A stretch of DNA of 64,000 bases from Parasedimentitalea psychrophila (GTDB lineage: Bacteria > Pseudomonadota > Alphaproteobacteria > Rhodobacterales > Rhodobacteraceae): NCBI RefSeq assembly GCF_030285785.1, contig NZ_CP127247.1:2627501-2691500 (forward strand), written 5' to 3'. Shown in pieces: positions 8,763 to 18,044 of this stretch. Within the stretch, counting starts at the first letter, position 1. Each line of letters starts with the position of its first letter. Made by a program: the position numbers and the translations under genes. Below the pieces are notes generated by a model. It saw only the letters and a list, made by a program, of their open reading frames with translations, ran no database searches and had not been told where the DNA came from.

Positions 8763-9665
8763 TTACAGTGAGGCCTGATAGATCTTGTCGATATTGGCGC
8801 CCAGAGCGGCGTGATACTCGGTGTCGCTCATCGCGACATTAAGTCTTTCGGTGAGTGCCCGCGAGAAAGAGGCGATCATCTTGGTGTTCTGGCTGAGCAG
8901 GGCGCAGGCCTGATCTGTGGAATAGCCGCCCGACAGAGCCACGACGCGCACCACATTGGCGTGGTCGGCCAGCTCGTCAAAGAGACCGGAGACATTTGGC
9001 AGGGTCAGCTTCAGCGACACCTTGATGTCGCTCGGCAGAGCGTTCAGCTGCTTGAGCAATTCCGCCTTGAGCAGGATCTCAGCCTCTCCCTTGGTGGCGG
9101 AATGGATATCGATTTCGGGTTCGATAATCGCCAGCAACCCAGCCGCAGTAATCTGTCTGGCCAGCTCAAACTGCTGGGCGACAATCGCGCGAATACCGTC
9201 CACATTGGCCTTTTTGATGACCGACCGCATTTTGGTGCCAAAAATGCCCGCCTTGGCGGCGCGGGCCAGCAGCGCGTCAAGATCGGCAATGGGCTTCATC
9301 AGCTGAGCCCCGTTGGCAGCATCGACCAGGCCCTTGTCGACCTTCAGAAATGGCACAACACCGCAGCGGTCCCACAGGTAGGCCGCCACCGGAACGCCAT
9401 CGATCTGTGCATCCATGGTCTTTTCAAACAGGATCGCGCCGAGAATTTTCTGGCTATTGAAATCGGGTGTCTGGATGATCCGGGCACGCATCTTGTGGAT
9501 TTCGCCAAACATCTCGTCGTCATTGGAATAGGCATCGTCGGTGACGCCATAGAGCGCCAGCGCCTTAGGAGTGGAGCCACCGCTTTGGTCGAGAGCGGCT
9601 ATGAAACCGGCGCCATTGGCGATGCGGTCAAGTTGCTGCTGCTGAATGGAAACGTCTTGTGTCAT
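8763..9665 (-). CDS. fda: Class I fructose-bisphosphate aldolase
   Basis: 300 aa. Cleaves fructose 1,6-bisphosphate to dihydroxyacetone phosphate and glyceraldehyde 3-phosphate in glycolysis/gluconeogenesis through a lysine Schiff base. N-terminal GAGFIAALDQSGGSTPKALALYG is the class I hallmark; AIIEPEIDIHS and VSLKLTLPN carry the catalytic acid and Schiff-base Lys regions, and VALSGGYSTDQAC the C-terminal phosphate-binding loop. The chosen ATG gives the standard length; the long in-frame extension reaching the intergenic repeat has no family similarity. GGAG lies about 11 nt upstream. Confidence 0.92.
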   Translation of the reverse strand: MTQDVSIQQQQLDRIANGAGFIAALDQSGGSTPKALALYGVTDDAYSNDDEMFGEIHKMRARIIQTPDFNSQKILGAILFEKTMDAQIDGVPVAAYLWDRCGVVPFLKVDKGLVDAANGAQLMKPIADLDALLARAAKAGIFGTKMRSVIKKANVDGIRAIVAQQFELARQITAAGLLAIIEPEIDIHSATKGEAEILLKAELLKQLNALPSDIKVSLKLTLPNVSGLFDELADHANVVRVVALSGGYSTDQACALLSQNTKMIASFSRALTERLNVAMSDTEYHAALGANIDKIYQASL

Positions 9666-9851
9666 AGGCCCAGTTCTCCACAAAGGTACGGTCTCGGACC
9701 ATCTATCATGCTGTTTTGCAAGGCGACACCCATCGCGCCTGAAGGATTGCGCTAACAATGTGCTTGGTGGCGCTAACACCAATAAAAAGCCGGAAACGAG
9801 CGCCACCGCGCGGCGCTGCTTCTGGTGAAACACTTGGGCACAGACAAATTT

Positions 9852-9877
9852 GGGCGCGCCAGAGATCCGGCGCGCCC
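9852..9877. terminator. GC-rich hairpin between pyrG and fda
   Basis: Perfect 9-bp stem GGGCGCGCC/GGCGCGCCC with an 8-nt loop, downstream of pyrG on the minus strand. No good T-tract follows on either strand, so it is a weak terminator or an mRNA-stabilising hairpin. Confidence 0.4.
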
Positions 9878-9891
9878 GTTTGTAATTGGCT

Positions 9892-9915
9892 GTAGGGTGT
9901 GTGCTTGCACGCACC
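9892..9915 (+). repeat. 24-bp palindromic intergenic repeat, copy 2
   Basis: Begins GTAGGGTGTGTGC and ends GCACGCACC, identical to the copy at 13954-13977 and inverted relative to the copy at 2866-2889. It lies 11 bp after the pyrG stop codon. Confidence 0.85.
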
Positions 9916-9925
9916 ACGCTTGGGG

Positions 9926-11569
9926 TCAGACCAGACGTGAGGTCTCGATTGCCGCGCGCACAAAGTCACTGAACAATGGGTGCGGAGAAAACGGCTTGGA
10001 TTTCAGTTCCGGGTGGAACTGCACCCCGATGAACCAGGGGTGATCTGTCCACTCAACAATCTCGGGCAGACGGCCGTCCGGTGACATGCCTGAAAAACGC
10101 AGGCCAGCGGCTTCCAGCTGGTCCCGGTATTTGATGTCGACCTCATAGCGGTGACGGTGACGCTCTTCGATATGGCTGCTGCCATAAATCCTGGCCACGT
10201 TCGAGCCTTCGGCCAAGGTGGCATCATAGGCACCCAGACGCATGGTGCCGCCTTTGTCGTCATCGGCGCTGCGCTGAACCTTGTGGTTGCCCTGCACCCA
10301 TTCCTTCAGGTGATAGACCACCGGCTCAAAGCGCTTTTTGCCCAGCTCGTGATCGAACTCTTCCGAGCCGGCCTCGGAAATGCCAGCCACATTGCGGGCG
10401 GCCTCGATCACCGCCATCTGCATCCCTAAGCAAATGCCCAGATAGGGCACCTTGTGCTCGCGGGCGTATTGCGCCGCCTTGATCTTACCTTCGGTGCCGC
10501 GTTCGCCAAAGCCGCCGGGTACCAGAATCGCATGGAAACCCTGCAGATGCGGGCTGGCATCTTCGGTGTCAAAGGTCTCGGCGTCGACCCATTCGATCTT
10601 GACCTTGACCCGGTTGGCCATGCCGCCGTGGGTCAGCGCCTCGGCGATCGACTTATAGGCATCTTCCAGCTGGGTGTATTTGCCGACAATGGCAACCTTG
10701 ACCTCGCCTTCGGGGTTATAGACCCGGTCGGCGACATCTTCCCAGCGTGCCAGATTGGGCTTGGGGGCAGGGGCGATGCCAAAGGCATCCAGAACCGCCT
10801 GATCCATGCCTTCGCGGTGATAGGCCAGCGGCGCCTCGTAGATTGATTTCAGATCCTGCGCCGCGATCACCGCATCGGGTCGCACGTTGCAGAACAGCGC
10901 CAGCTTATCGCGTTCCTTCTGCGGGATCGGCCCCTCAGAGCGGCATACCAGAATATCTGGCGCCAGACCGATCGAGCGCAGCTCTTTCACCGAGTGCTGG
11001 GTCGGCTTGGTTTTCAACTCGCCGCTGGCTTTCATATACGGCAGCAGCGTCAGGTGCATGAATATACACTGGCCGCGCGGCTTATCCTGGCCGAACTGGC
11101 GGATTGCTTCAAAAAACGGCAACCCTTCGATGTCGCCAACGGTGCCGCCGATCTCGCAGAGCATGAAGTCAACTTCATCCTCGCCTATTTTCAGGAACTC
11201 TTTGATCTCGTTGGTGACATGCGGGATCACCTGAATGGTTTTTCCCAGATAGTCGCCACGGCGTTCTTTTTCCAGCACGTTGGAATAGACCCGGCCGGAT
11301 GAGATCGAGTCGGTCTTGCGGGCCGCAACCCCGGTAAAGCGTTCATAGTGGCCCAGATCCAGATCGGTCTCGGCGCCATCATCGGTGACAAAGACTTCGC
11401 CGTGCTCATAGGGGCTCATGGTGCCCGGATCGACGTTCAGATAGGGATCCAGCTTGCGCAGGCGCACCGAATACCCGCGGGCTTGCAACAGCGACCCCAG
11501 AGCCGCCGAAGCGAGACCTTTGCCAAGGGAGGAAACCACCCCGCCAGTAATAAAGATATAACGCGCCAT
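9926..11569 (-). CDS. pyrG: CTP synthase
   Basis: 547 aa, the usual length. Converts UTP, ATP and glutamine to CTP in the cytoplasm. The N-terminal synthase domain opens with [21 protein letters not shown] (P-loop-like) and carries [12 protein letters not shown]. The C-terminal class I glutamine amidotransferase has the nucleophile in [18 protein letters not shown] and the His/Glu pair in [11 protein letters not shown]. secG lies 173 nt upstream on the same strand, an arrangement familiar in alphaproteobacteria. Confidence 0.97.
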   Translation of the reverse strand: MARYIFITGGVVSSLGKGLASAALGSLLQARGYSVRLRKLDPYLNVDPGTMSPYEHGEVFVTDDGAETDLDLGHYERFTGVAARKTDSISSGRVYSNVLEKERRGDYLGKTIQVIPHVTNEIKEFLKIGEDEVDFMLCEIGGTVGDIEGLPFFEAIRQFGQDKPRGQCIFMHLTLLPYMKASGELKTKPTQHSVKELRSIGLAPDILVCRSEGPIPQKERDKLALFCNVRPDAVIAAQDLKSIYEAPLAYHREGMDQAVLDAFGIAPAPKPNLARWEDVADRVYNPEGEVKVAIVGKYTQLEDAYKSIAEALTHGGMANRVKVKIEWVDAETFDTEDASPHLQGFHAILVPGGFGERGTEGKIKAAQYAREHKVPYLGICLGMQMAVIEAARNVAGISEAGSEEFDHELGKKRFEPVVYHLKEWVQGNHKVQRSADDDKGGTMRLGAYDATLAEGSNVARIYGSSHIEERHRHRYEVDIKYRDQLEAAGLRFSGMSPDGRLPEIVEWTDHPWFIGVQFHPELKSKPFSPHPLFSDFVRAAIETSRLV

Positions 11570-11691
11570 AGCTGTTCGGCTACCCCCGTGAGAAGTCGTG
11601 AAGAGATCAGAATTCAGGTGCCCATTAGGTTTCGAAAAACCAAAGCATCACGGGACTTTGCTAATAGAGGATTCTTGCGACCAACACAAGA

Positions 11692-11716
11692 GAGCCGCAA
11701 GATGCGGTTGCGGCTC
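11692..11716 (-). terminator. Possible terminator after secG
   Basis: Perfect 9-bp stem GAGCCGCAA/TTGCGGCTC with a 7-nt loop, followed on the minus strand by TCTTGTGTT. It lies between secG and pyrG, so it could end or attenuate secG transcripts; the T-tract is imperfect. Confidence 0.5.
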
Positions 11717-11742
11717 AATTTCCCCGTCTAGGTATGGTTCGA

Positions 11743-12117
11743 TCAGTCTGCGCTGGGGACCAGCGGCGCATTGTCACCTTCGGCCGGCGGCAAAAGGTCG
11801 CTGCCAAGCGGTGCGGTCGGCGCAGCGGGGGTCTCGTCACCGCTTTCAGTTACCGTCGCCGCATCAGTGCGATCCAGAACCGAGGCGCCAGCAGATTTCT
11901 GCGCGGCCAGAATGGTCAGGGTGATCGAAGTGGTGATAAAGGCAATGGCAAGGATCCAGGTCACTTTGCTCATGGCTGTGGCCGCCGAGCGGCCCGACTG
12001 GGCACCGCCACCACCGCCACTCATGCCCAGACCTCCGCCTTCGGACCGTTGCAGAAGAACGGTGGCGATCAGGCCAAGGGCCAGAAAAAGGTGAATAATA
12101 AGAACAACGTTTTCCAT
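11743..12117 (-). CDS. secG: Preprotein translocase subunit SecG
   Basis: 124 aa. The smallest SecYEG channel subunit: two membrane helices (about residues 2-22 and 52-72) separated by the conserved LLQRSEGGGLGMSGGGG loop. The hydrophilic C-terminal tail of about 50 residues, rich in Ala, Pro and Thr, is longer than in E. coli but usual in alphaproteobacteria. A long upstream extension was rejected because family members begin at MENVVL. Confidence 0.93.
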   Translation of the reverse strand: MENVVLIIHLFLALGLIATVLLQRSEGGGLGMSGGGGGAQSGRSAATAMSKVTWILAIAFITTSITLTILAAQKSAGASVLDRTDAATVTESGDETPAAPTAPLGSDLLPPAEGDNAPLVPSAD

Positions 12118-12279
12118 GGGTCCCTGCGGTATTTGGCTGAGTATCGGCCGGTATGTAGGCAAGTTTGCAGAGCGGGGCAAGAGCCGAGTTTGCGGATCGT
12201 GGAGGAGAATGTTCATTCGCGTTGTTAGCAAGCGGCAATGGGGGTGGACAGAGCATCAACAAATTCGCACTCTGGACCC

Positions 12280-12906
12280 ATGCCCCATGATCACAGCGAC
12301 CACCCACATGCCCTTTTACCGCCTGACCCCGCGCTGCGGGTCAAGGCGCTGGAAACGATTCTCACCCGCAAGGGGCTGGTTGATCCGACGGCGCTGAATG
12401 AGATCATCGATACCTATCAAAACAAGATTGGGCCGCAAAACGGGGCGCAGGTGGTGGCCCGCGCCTGGAGCGACGCAGAGTTCCGCGCGGCTTTGCTGTC
12501 GGATGCCACTGCTGCGGTCAGCGATCTGGGTTATTTTGGCCGCCAGGGCGAACACATGGTGGCGGTGGAGAATACCGAAGCGGTGCATAACATGGTCGTT
12601 TGCACCCTCTGCAGTTGCTACCCTTGGCCGCTGCTGGGAATTCCGCCGGCCTGGTATAAATCGGATGCCTACCGGGCTCGGGTGGTGCGCGAACCGCGCA
12701 AAGTATTGGCCGATTTTGGCGTCACCCTGGCAGCGGACACCGCCGTGCGGGTCTGGGATTCCACCGCCGAGGTCCGCTATCTGGTGATTCCGATGCGCCC
12801 TGCAGGCACCGAGGGGCTGGATCTGGACGCGCTGGCCGCCCTGGTGAGCCGCGACAGCATGATCGGCACCGCCCTGGCCCAGAATCCACCGCAGGATCCC
12901 GTATGA
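12280..12906 (+). CDS. nthA: Nitrile hydratase subunit alpha, cobalt type
   Basis: 208 aa. Hydrates nitriles to amides as an alpha/beta heterodimer with a non-corrin metal. The metal site VCTLCSC is visible (Cys108, Cys111, Cys113); Thr rather than Ser in the second position is the recognised mark of cobalt-type enzymes, against VCSLCSC in iron types. The next residues YPWPLLGIPPAWYKSDAYR are highly conserved. The His-rich N-terminus (MPHDHSDHPH) could bind metal. Its stop overlaps the beta-subunit start (ATGA). Confidence 0.95.
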   Translation: MPHDHSDHPHALLPPDPALRVKALETILTRKGLVDPTALNEIIDTYQNKIGPQNGAQVVARAWSDAEFRAALLSDATAAVSDLGYFGRQGEHMVAVENTEAVHNMVVCTLCSCYPWPLLGIPPAWYKSDAYRARVVREPRKVLADFGVTLAADTAVRVWDSTAEVRYLVIPMRPAGTEGLDLDALAALVSRDSMIGTALAQNPPQDPV

Positions 12907-13604
12907 CCCGTGTTCACGACATGGGCGGGCGATTCGGCGATGGTCCGGTGATCCCGGAATCGCTTGATGCGCCGGTATTTGCCGCTGACTGGCAGGCCCG
13001 CGCCCTTGCGGTGACACTGGCCTGTGGCGCCTTGGGGCAATGGAATATCGATATCTCCCGCCATGCCCGCGAGCGTCTGTCGCCGCAGGATTATACCGGG
13101 TTCTCCTATTACCAGATCTGGATCTCGGCTCTGGCCGACCTGCTGGTCGAACGGGGCGTGTTGACCGAGGCCGATCTGGCCGGCCAGGGGCAGGAACAGG
13201 GGCAGGATCAGGCGGATGACCCCGCGCATCCTCTGGCCGGCAGAATGCTCAAACCCGAGGCGGTGGCGGCGGTTCTGGCGCAGGGCGGCCCAGCCAGTCG
13301 TGACAGCGACCAGCGGCCAAAGTTTTCACTGGGGCAGGCGGTGCGCTGCCGACGTCCCGCTGACAATTGTCTGGTGGACGGCGGTCACAGCCGATTGCCG
13401 GCCTATGCCGCAGGGGCGCGCGGTTACATTTTCCGTCTGCACGGCAGCCATGTGCTGCCCGACAGCAATGCCCATGATCTGGGCGAGGCCCCGGAACCCT
13501 TGTATGCGGTGCGCTTTGCCGCCCGCGAACTCTGGGCCCATCCGGAGCATCGCGACGATCAGGTCATTCTTGATCTGTGGCAAAGCTATCTGGTGGCGCT
13601 ATGA
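12903..13604 (+). CDS. nthB: Nitrile hydratase subunit beta
   Basis: 233 aa. Begins with the family hallmark VHDMGGRFGDGPVIPE. The C-terminal SH3-like barrel is recognisable (FSLGQAVRCR ... LPAYAAGARGYIFRLHGSHVLPD), followed by LYAVRFAARELW. Partner of the preceding alpha subunit, with ATGA overlaps on both sides, so the three genes form one translationally coupled operon. Confidence 0.94.
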   Translation: MTRVHDMGGRFGDGPVIPESLDAPVFAADWQARALAVTLACGALGQWNIDISRHARERLSPQDYTGFSYYQIWISALADLLVERGVLTEADLAGQGQEQGQDQADDPAHPLAGRMLKPEAVAAVLAQGGPASRDSDQRPKFSLGQAVRCRRPADNCLVDGGHSRLPAYAAGARGYIFRLHGSHVLPDSNAHDLGEAPEPLYAVRFAARELWAHPEHRDDQVILDLWQSYLVAL

Positions 13605-13948
13605 GCAACTGCCTTACAGCAATTGCGCCTGAACCGGTGTTCCAGCAGCCCTGGCACGCCCAGGTTTTTGCCCTCACCGTGTCGCTGAACGAAAGTGGCC
13701 GCTTCACATGGTCTGACTGGGTGGCCCGGTTCTCCGCTGTTCTGGCGCAGCATGGCGTGGACAGGGGGCTGGATGGCGATCTGGACGGCGGGGATGACTA
13801 TTTCCACGCTTGGCTGGAAACCCTCGAACTGATTCTCGCCGAAGACGGCGCCGCGCCCGCAGCCGAGGTCGATCACCTACGCGATGACTGGGAGCGCGCC
13901 TATCTGGAAACTCCGCATGGCGCCGTTGTTCACCTCGACGGGGCCTGA
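13601..13948 (+). CDS. Nitrile hydratase activator/accessory protein
   Basis: 115 aa, related to the N-terminal part of the beta subunit, as in the P14K/NhlE-type activators of cobalt nitrile hydratases that deliver the metal and help oxidise the active-site cysteines. Visible marks: FQQPWHAQVFALTVSLNESG, FTWSDWVARFSAVL, DYFHAWLETLELIL and HLRDDWERAYLETPHG. The ATG overlaps the beta stop by 4 nt. No amidase gene follows; the next gene is purA after a palindromic repeat. Confidence 0.88.
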   Translation: MSNCLTAIAPEPVFQQPWHAQVFALTVSLNESGRFTWSDWVARFSAVLAQHGVDRGLDGDLDGGDDYFHAWLETLELILAEDGAAPAAEVDHLRDDWERAYLETPHGAVVHLDGA

Positions 13949-13953
13949 TCTGC

Positions 13954-13977
13954 GTAGGGTGTGTGCTTGCACGCACC
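13954..13977 (+). repeat. 24-bp palindromic intergenic repeat, copy 3
   Basis: Identical over 24 bp to the copy at 9892-9915. It begins 5 bp after the stop of the nitrile hydratase activator, so two of the three copies lie within about 11 bp of a stop codon and the third within 9 bp. Confidence 0.85.
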
Positions 13978-14101
13978 GTTTTTTGCTTCTGTTTTCCGAG
14001 AATGTGGCCTCTGCGGCCCATCGACGTCGGATTTGTGGTTCCACTGGCCTCGCAGCACCGCTATAGGGGGGCCGGTTTCAGACAAATACAAAGGACCAGA
14101 T

Positions 14102-15397
14102 ATGGCCAATGTCGTCGTAGTCGGCGCCCAATGGGGTGACGAGGGAAAAGGCAAGATCGTAGACTGGCTCAGCGAGCGCGCCGATGTCATCGCGCGCTTT
14201 CAGGGTGGTCACAACGCGGGCCATACACTGGTCATCGACGGCGAAGTGTTCAAACTTGCCGCGCTGCCATCCGGTATTGTGCGCGGCGGCAAGCTGAGCG
14301 TGATCGGTAACGGCGTGGTGCTGGACCCCTGGCACCTGCTGAAAGAAATCGAAGGCATCCAGAAACAGGGCGTCACCGTTACCCCTGAAACCCTGATGAT
14401 CGCGGAAAACACCCCGCTGATCCTGCCGATCCACGGTGAACTGGACCGCGCCCGCGAAGAAATTGCCAGCAAGGGCACCAAGATTGGCACCACCGGTCGT
14501 GGCATCGGCCCGGCCTATGAAGACAAAGTCGGTCGCCGCTCGATCCGGGTTGCTGATCTGGCGGATGAAACCACACTTGAGGCCCGCGTCGACCGCGCCC
14601 TGCAGCATCACGACCCGCTGCGCAAAGGCCTGGGGATCGAGCCGATTGACCGCGATGCCCTGATCGCGCAACTCAAAGAAGTTGCACCAAAAATTCTGAA
14701 ATATGCCGCGCCGGTGTGGAAAGTGCTGAACGACAAGCGCAAAGCCGGCAAACGGATCCTGTTTGAGGGTGCCCAGGGCGCGCTGCTGGATATCGACTTT
14801 GGCACCTATCCCTTTGTCACCTCGTCGAACGTGATTGCCGGTCAGGCCGCAACCGGCACCGGCATGGGCCCCGGCGCCATTGATTTTGTGCTGGGCATCG
14901 TCAAAGCCTATACCACCCGGGTTGGCGAAGGCCCGTTCCCGGCCGAGCTGAACGACGCCGACGGTCAACGCTTGGGCGAACGTGGCCATGAATTTGGCAC
15001 CAATACCGGACGTCAGCGGCGCTGCGGCTGGTTTGATGCGGTGCTGGTGCGGCAGACCTGTGCCACCTCAGGCGTCAACGGCATCGCCTTTACCAAACTG
15101 GACGTGTTGGACGGGTTTGAGACCCTGAAGATCTGCACCGGCTATGAGCTGGACGGCAAACCGTTGGACTATCTGCCCACCGCCGCCGACCAACAGGCGC
15201 GCTGCACTCCGGTCTATGAAGAAATGCCGGGCTGGAGCGAATCAACCGAAGGGGCCCGCAGTTGGGCCGAGCTGCCGGCCAATGCGATCAAATATGTGCG
15301 TCGTGTCGAGGAGCTGATCGGCTGCCCGGTTGCGATGCTGTCCACCAGCCCGGAGCGGGAGGATACCATTCTGGTCACCGACCCGTTTGAAGACTGA
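14102..15397 (+). CDS. purA: Adenylosuccinate synthetase
   Basis: 431 aa, standard length. Joins IMP and aspartate using GTP, the first committed step to AMP. The GTP-binding loop [18 protein letters not shown] is at the N-terminus, then [10 protein letters not shown], and [21 protein letters not shown] belongs to the next gene, not this one. The chosen ATG gives the canonical N-terminus; an earlier in-frame start would overlap the repeat. Its stop overlaps the start of the DUF2842 gene. Confidence 0.97.
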   Translation: MANVVVVGAQWGDEGKGKIVDWLSERADVIARFQGGHNAGHTLVIDGEVFKLAALPSGIVRGGKLSVIGNGVVLDPWHLLKEIEGIQKQGVTVTPETLMIAENTPLILPIHGELDRAREEIASKGTKIGTTGRGIGPAYEDKVGRRSIRVADLADETTLEARVDRALQHHDPLRKGLGIEPIDRDALIAQLKEVAPKILKYAAPVWKVLNDKRKAGKRILFEGAQGALLDIDFGTYPFVTSSNVIAGQAATGTGMGPGAIDFVLGIVKAYTTRVGEGPFPAELNDADGQRLGERGHEFGTNTGRQRRCGWFDAVLVRQTCATSGVNGIAFTKLDVLDGFETLKICTGYELDGKPLDYLPTAADQQARCTPVYEEMPGWSESTEGARSWAELPANAIKYVRRVEELIGCPVAMLSTSPEREDTILVTDPFED

Positions 15398-15636
15398 TGG
15401 CTGGTAAATCAGGTCTCAGCTACAAGGCCCGGCGGCGCTGGTCCCTTGTGGTGCTGCTGGTGGGGCTGCCGCTTTATATTATCGTGGCAACCACTCTGGC
15501 CGGACTTTTGAACCTGCAGTCCGTGCTGCTGGAACTGGTGCTGTATGGTGTTCTGGGCATTGTCTGGATCCTGCCGTTCAAATCGCTGTTTCGCGGTATC
15601 GGGCAGGCGGACCCGGATGCGCCAAAGGACGAATAA
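15397..15636 (+). CDS. DUF2842 small membrane protein
   Basis: 79 aa with two hydrophobic segments (about residues 17-36 and 42-62), a basic N-terminus (YKARRRW) and the motif WILPFKSLFRGIGQ typical of the alphaproteobacterial DUF2842 family. Function unknown. The ATG overlaps the purA stop, so it is translated from the purA message and ends at a strong terminator. Confidence 0.85.
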   Translation: MAGKSGLSYKARRRWSLVVLLVGLPLYIIVATTLAGLLNLQSVLLELVLYGVLGIVWILPFKSLFRGIGQADPDAPKDE

Positions 15637-15661
15637 TCCAGCGCCAAACGCAAATAAAAAA

Positions 15662-15686
15662 GGCAGGTCGAAAGACCTGCCTTTTT
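15662..15686. terminator. Bidirectional rho-independent terminator
   Basis: Perfect 8-bp stem GGCAGGTC/GACCTGCC with a GAAA tetraloop, T5 on the right and an A-run (15656-15661) on the left. It serves the convergent purA-DUF2842 operon and the large acidic-protein gene. Confidence 0.93.
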
Positions 15687-15705
15687 GCGGTGATGGGGGT
15701 AGGGG

Positions 15706-17898
15706 TTAACTTGCGGCGCGCTGACCTGGGCGAAACCCGATCTGACCCGAGGCAGTGAACTGGCCATTGTGGGTTTTTTCGATCTTGCCTTCGCGCAGCA
15801 ACAGACCAAAAGATCGCAATCCGTCTTCGCGGTTGAACTCGGCACTGTCCAGCAGTTTGACTTTGTTCATCAACTGCGGCCGTGAGAAGTGATCGCGACC
15901 TTCGATAAAGCTCATATATGACGCGGCGGCCTCAAGCAGTTCGTTCAGTTCCACCGCACCGCTTTCCACTGCATATTCGGCAAAGCCGCCCTTGCGGCCC
16001 TTATCGGCGAATTCAGCCTCATCGGCCTGTGCCGAGGCAATCCGGCGTGGCCGCACGGGACCCCTTTTTTGCTTTGGCGCCTCATCAATGCGCTGTTCGG
16101 CCACCAGCTTCAGGGGGGCCGGACGCTGCACCGTTTCCGGGCGCCGCGATACAGTCTTGGCGGCAGCAGGGCGGCGTGGGCGCACCACGCTGGCCAGATC
16201 CTCACGGTATTCGTCATCGCGAAGCTCCGATCCAGCGCTACCGCCGGCCGCCCGTTCCGCCTGAGCTGAAGCCATGGCGGCGCGCAGGTGACCATAGGTC
16301 TCGCGAGAGGAGGCGGCGGCAGGATCTTCCAGCTTTTCATCGGCAGCGGCCATCAGGCGCGACACATCGCGGTCCGGGGTCTCTGCCGCTGTCCGTGTCA
16401 CTGCCGCAGGTGCGGCCTCGGTCTCAAGTTCGATCTCGGTCTCAGCGGCCTCTGGTGCTTGCGGGTCTTCGGTCTTATCCGTCGCCAGCAACTCCGCCTC
16501 GACCGCCGCAAGTTCGCGCAACAGGTCGGCCTCGTCAGCGTCTGACAGCGAGGAATCAAGCCCCGCCTGAGGCTCGTCCTCTTCAATCTCTTCCAGAGCA
16601 CCGGAGGCAACGGCACGTTCGATGTCAGCCCGTTTCACCCGAACGATTCGGGCGCGTCTGGCTGGCGTGGGGGGCGCGGATTCGGGTTCGGAGGTTGAAA
16701 TCTCCGCTTGCTTGGCCACTTGGGCCAGAATGTTCGCCTCCTGGTCCCGAATGTCAGCCTCACCCGTGCCGGATGGGTCTTCCAACCCGTCAAAGAGGCT
16801 GCTGTCATCCGCAAGTGGTTCGACCGGTTCGGAGATGGCTTCATCCCCGGCTTCGACCTCAGCTTCGACCTCGATCTCTTCTGTCACCTCTGGTTCTGTG
16901 AGAGTCTCAACCTCAACCTCAACTTCGGCCTCAACCTCAACCTCAACCTCAACCTCGGCCTCAACTTCGGCTTCAGCTTCGGGCTCAGCCGCGGCTTCAC
17001 TTTCCGCCTCACCCTCTGGCTGGTCGGCAACCGACCCGGTCAGTCGCTGATCAATGCGCTCCAGCGCCTCGGCAATTTCGACCTGTTCCTGATTGTCCTC
17101 ATCCTCGACAAGCTGGGCCTCTTCATCGACGCGCATGGCGGCGGCAATATCCACGGCGGATTCGGTGATGAAAATCTCGGCGTGCTCGTCTTCCGAGAAC
17201 TCTTCTTCACGGGGCGCCTGAGCCACCACGGCACGGATGCGCTGAAGCTTTGCAGCAATGCTGTCTGCCGCAGGGATGGTGTCGTCGCCGATCTCGGTCC
17301 GGGGGGCGTCCACTTCGGTGGCAACGAGATCCTCAACAGGCGGCAATTCAGCCGTTTCGGGCGCTGCAACTGCGGCGGCAATGGCCGCCAGATCCACCGG
17401 CGCCTCGATGACGGCCGCAGCCGTTGCCGTGACCGGAGCTGTTTCAATCGGGGTCTGCGGCGCTACGTCCACGACCTCGGATTTTGCCACTTCGGCAATT
17501 GGTTCAACAACGGGCTGTTCAACAACGGGCTGTTCAACAACGGGCTGTTCAACAACGGGCTGCGCGGCGGTTTCGGTGGCTGTTGCAGGTGGCGCAACCG
17601 GAGCGGGGATCACAGCTGCGTCGGGGACTGGCGCCGGGGTTGGTCCGGTGGCGCGCAGATGCACCGCACCGTCACTGGTGCGGGCTTCGACCTGACGGGC
17701 AATGTCGCGCTGGGCAATGCGCGTCAGCATCTCGGCATCCGGCTGCGGCGGCTCGGCGCCAAAATACCGGTCATCCGATGCCAGGTCGCGGAAATACTCG
17801 GCAATCGCCTTCATGGTATCGAAGGAATCTTCGAATCCTTCCAACGTGCAGGAGAACGTTCCATAAGAAACGGTTAAAACTTTGTTATTTTGTACCAT
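15706..17898 (-). CDS. Large acidic low-complexity protein, conserved ends, unknown function
   Basis: 730 aa. A conserved N-terminal block (LTVSYGTFSCTLEGFEDSF, then MKAIAEYFRDLASDDRYFGA) and a conserved C-terminal block (LNELLEAAASYMSFIEGRDHFSRP and VKLLDSAEFNREDGLRSFGL) flank about 500 residues of Glu/Ala/Val-rich low complexity. The middle contains four VVEQP units and runs of EVEVE/EAEVE. Such an acidic linker is expected to be disordered. The C-terminal block may be a winged-helix-like fold (inference). No signal peptide or membrane helix. I know similar N-termini only as hypothetical proteins of roseobacters. The ATG is preceded by GAGGACAAG; a further in-frame start lies upstream. Divergent from thiN. 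Confidence 0.8.
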   Translation of the reverse strand: MVQNNKVLTVSYGTFSCTLEGFEDSFDTMKAIAEYFRDLASDDRYFGAEPPQPDAEMLTRIAQRDIARQVEARTSDGAVHLRATGPTPAPVPDAAVIPAPVAPPATATETAAQPVVEQPVVEQPVVEQPVVEPIAEVAKSEVVDVAPQTPIETAPVTATAAAVIEAPVDLAAIAAAVAAPETAELPPVEDLVATEVDAPRTEIGDDTIPAADSIAAKLQRIRAVVAQAPREEEFSEDEHAEIFITESAVDIAAAMRVDEEAQLVEDEDNQEQVEIAEALERIDQRLTGSVADQPEGEAESEAAAEPEAEAEVEAEVEVEVEVEAEVEVEVETLTEPEVTEEIEVEAEVEAGDEAISEPVEPLADDSSLFDGLEDPSGTGEADIRDQEANILAQVAKQAEISTSEPESAPPTPARRARIVRVKRADIERAVASGALEEIEEDEPQAGLDSSLSDADEADLLRELAAVEAELLATDKTEDPQAPEAAETEIELETEAAPAAVTRTAAETPDRDVSRLMAAADEKLEDPAAASSRETYGHLRAAMASAQAERAAGGSAGSELRDDEYREDLASVVRPRRPAAAKTVSRRPETVQRPAPLKLVAEQRIDEAPKQKRGPVRPRRIASAQADEAEFADKGRKGGFAEYAVESGAVELNELLEAAASYMSFIEGRDHFSRPQLMNKVKLLDSAEFNREDGLRSFGLLLREGKIEKTHNGQFTASGQIGFRPGQRAAS
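16900..16990. repeat. 6-bp-period low-complexity DNA inside acidic-protein gene
   Basis: The plus strand reads as near-perfect alternation of CTCAAC and CTCGGC-like hexamers, coding on the minus strand for repeated Glu-Val/Glu-Ala. It is prone to slippage, so length variation between strains is likely. Confidence 0.75.
17503..17562. repeat. Four tandem 15-bp units inside acidic-protein gene
   Basis: TTCAACAACGGGCTG occurs four times head to tail without change. In the minus-strand gene it encodes repeated Gln-Pro-Val-Val-Glu. Perfect identity implies recent expansion. Confidence 0.95.
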
Positions 17899-18044
17899 AG
17901 GAATCTTGTCCTCGCCAAAGCTATTGCCGTTTACATAATGGGCGCAGAGCGTCAAATTCTGTCCGAATCCGTGCAATTGATCGTATCTTTTTGTGACCAG
18001 ATTATGGCTTGTTTCGAAAACTGCAGAAATACCGGGGTGGAGCG

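Noticed and set aside
9666-9917. 84-codon N-terminal extension of the aldolase
   Set aside because: It would include an intergenic palindromic repeat and has no similarity to aldolases, which begin near the chosen ATG.
16708-17877. Long plus-strand open frame antisense to the acidic protein
   Set aside because: It only mirrors the Glu/Val-rich hexamer composition, giving Leu/Asn/Phe repeats. No family similarity and no ribosome site; the minus frame has conserved ends.
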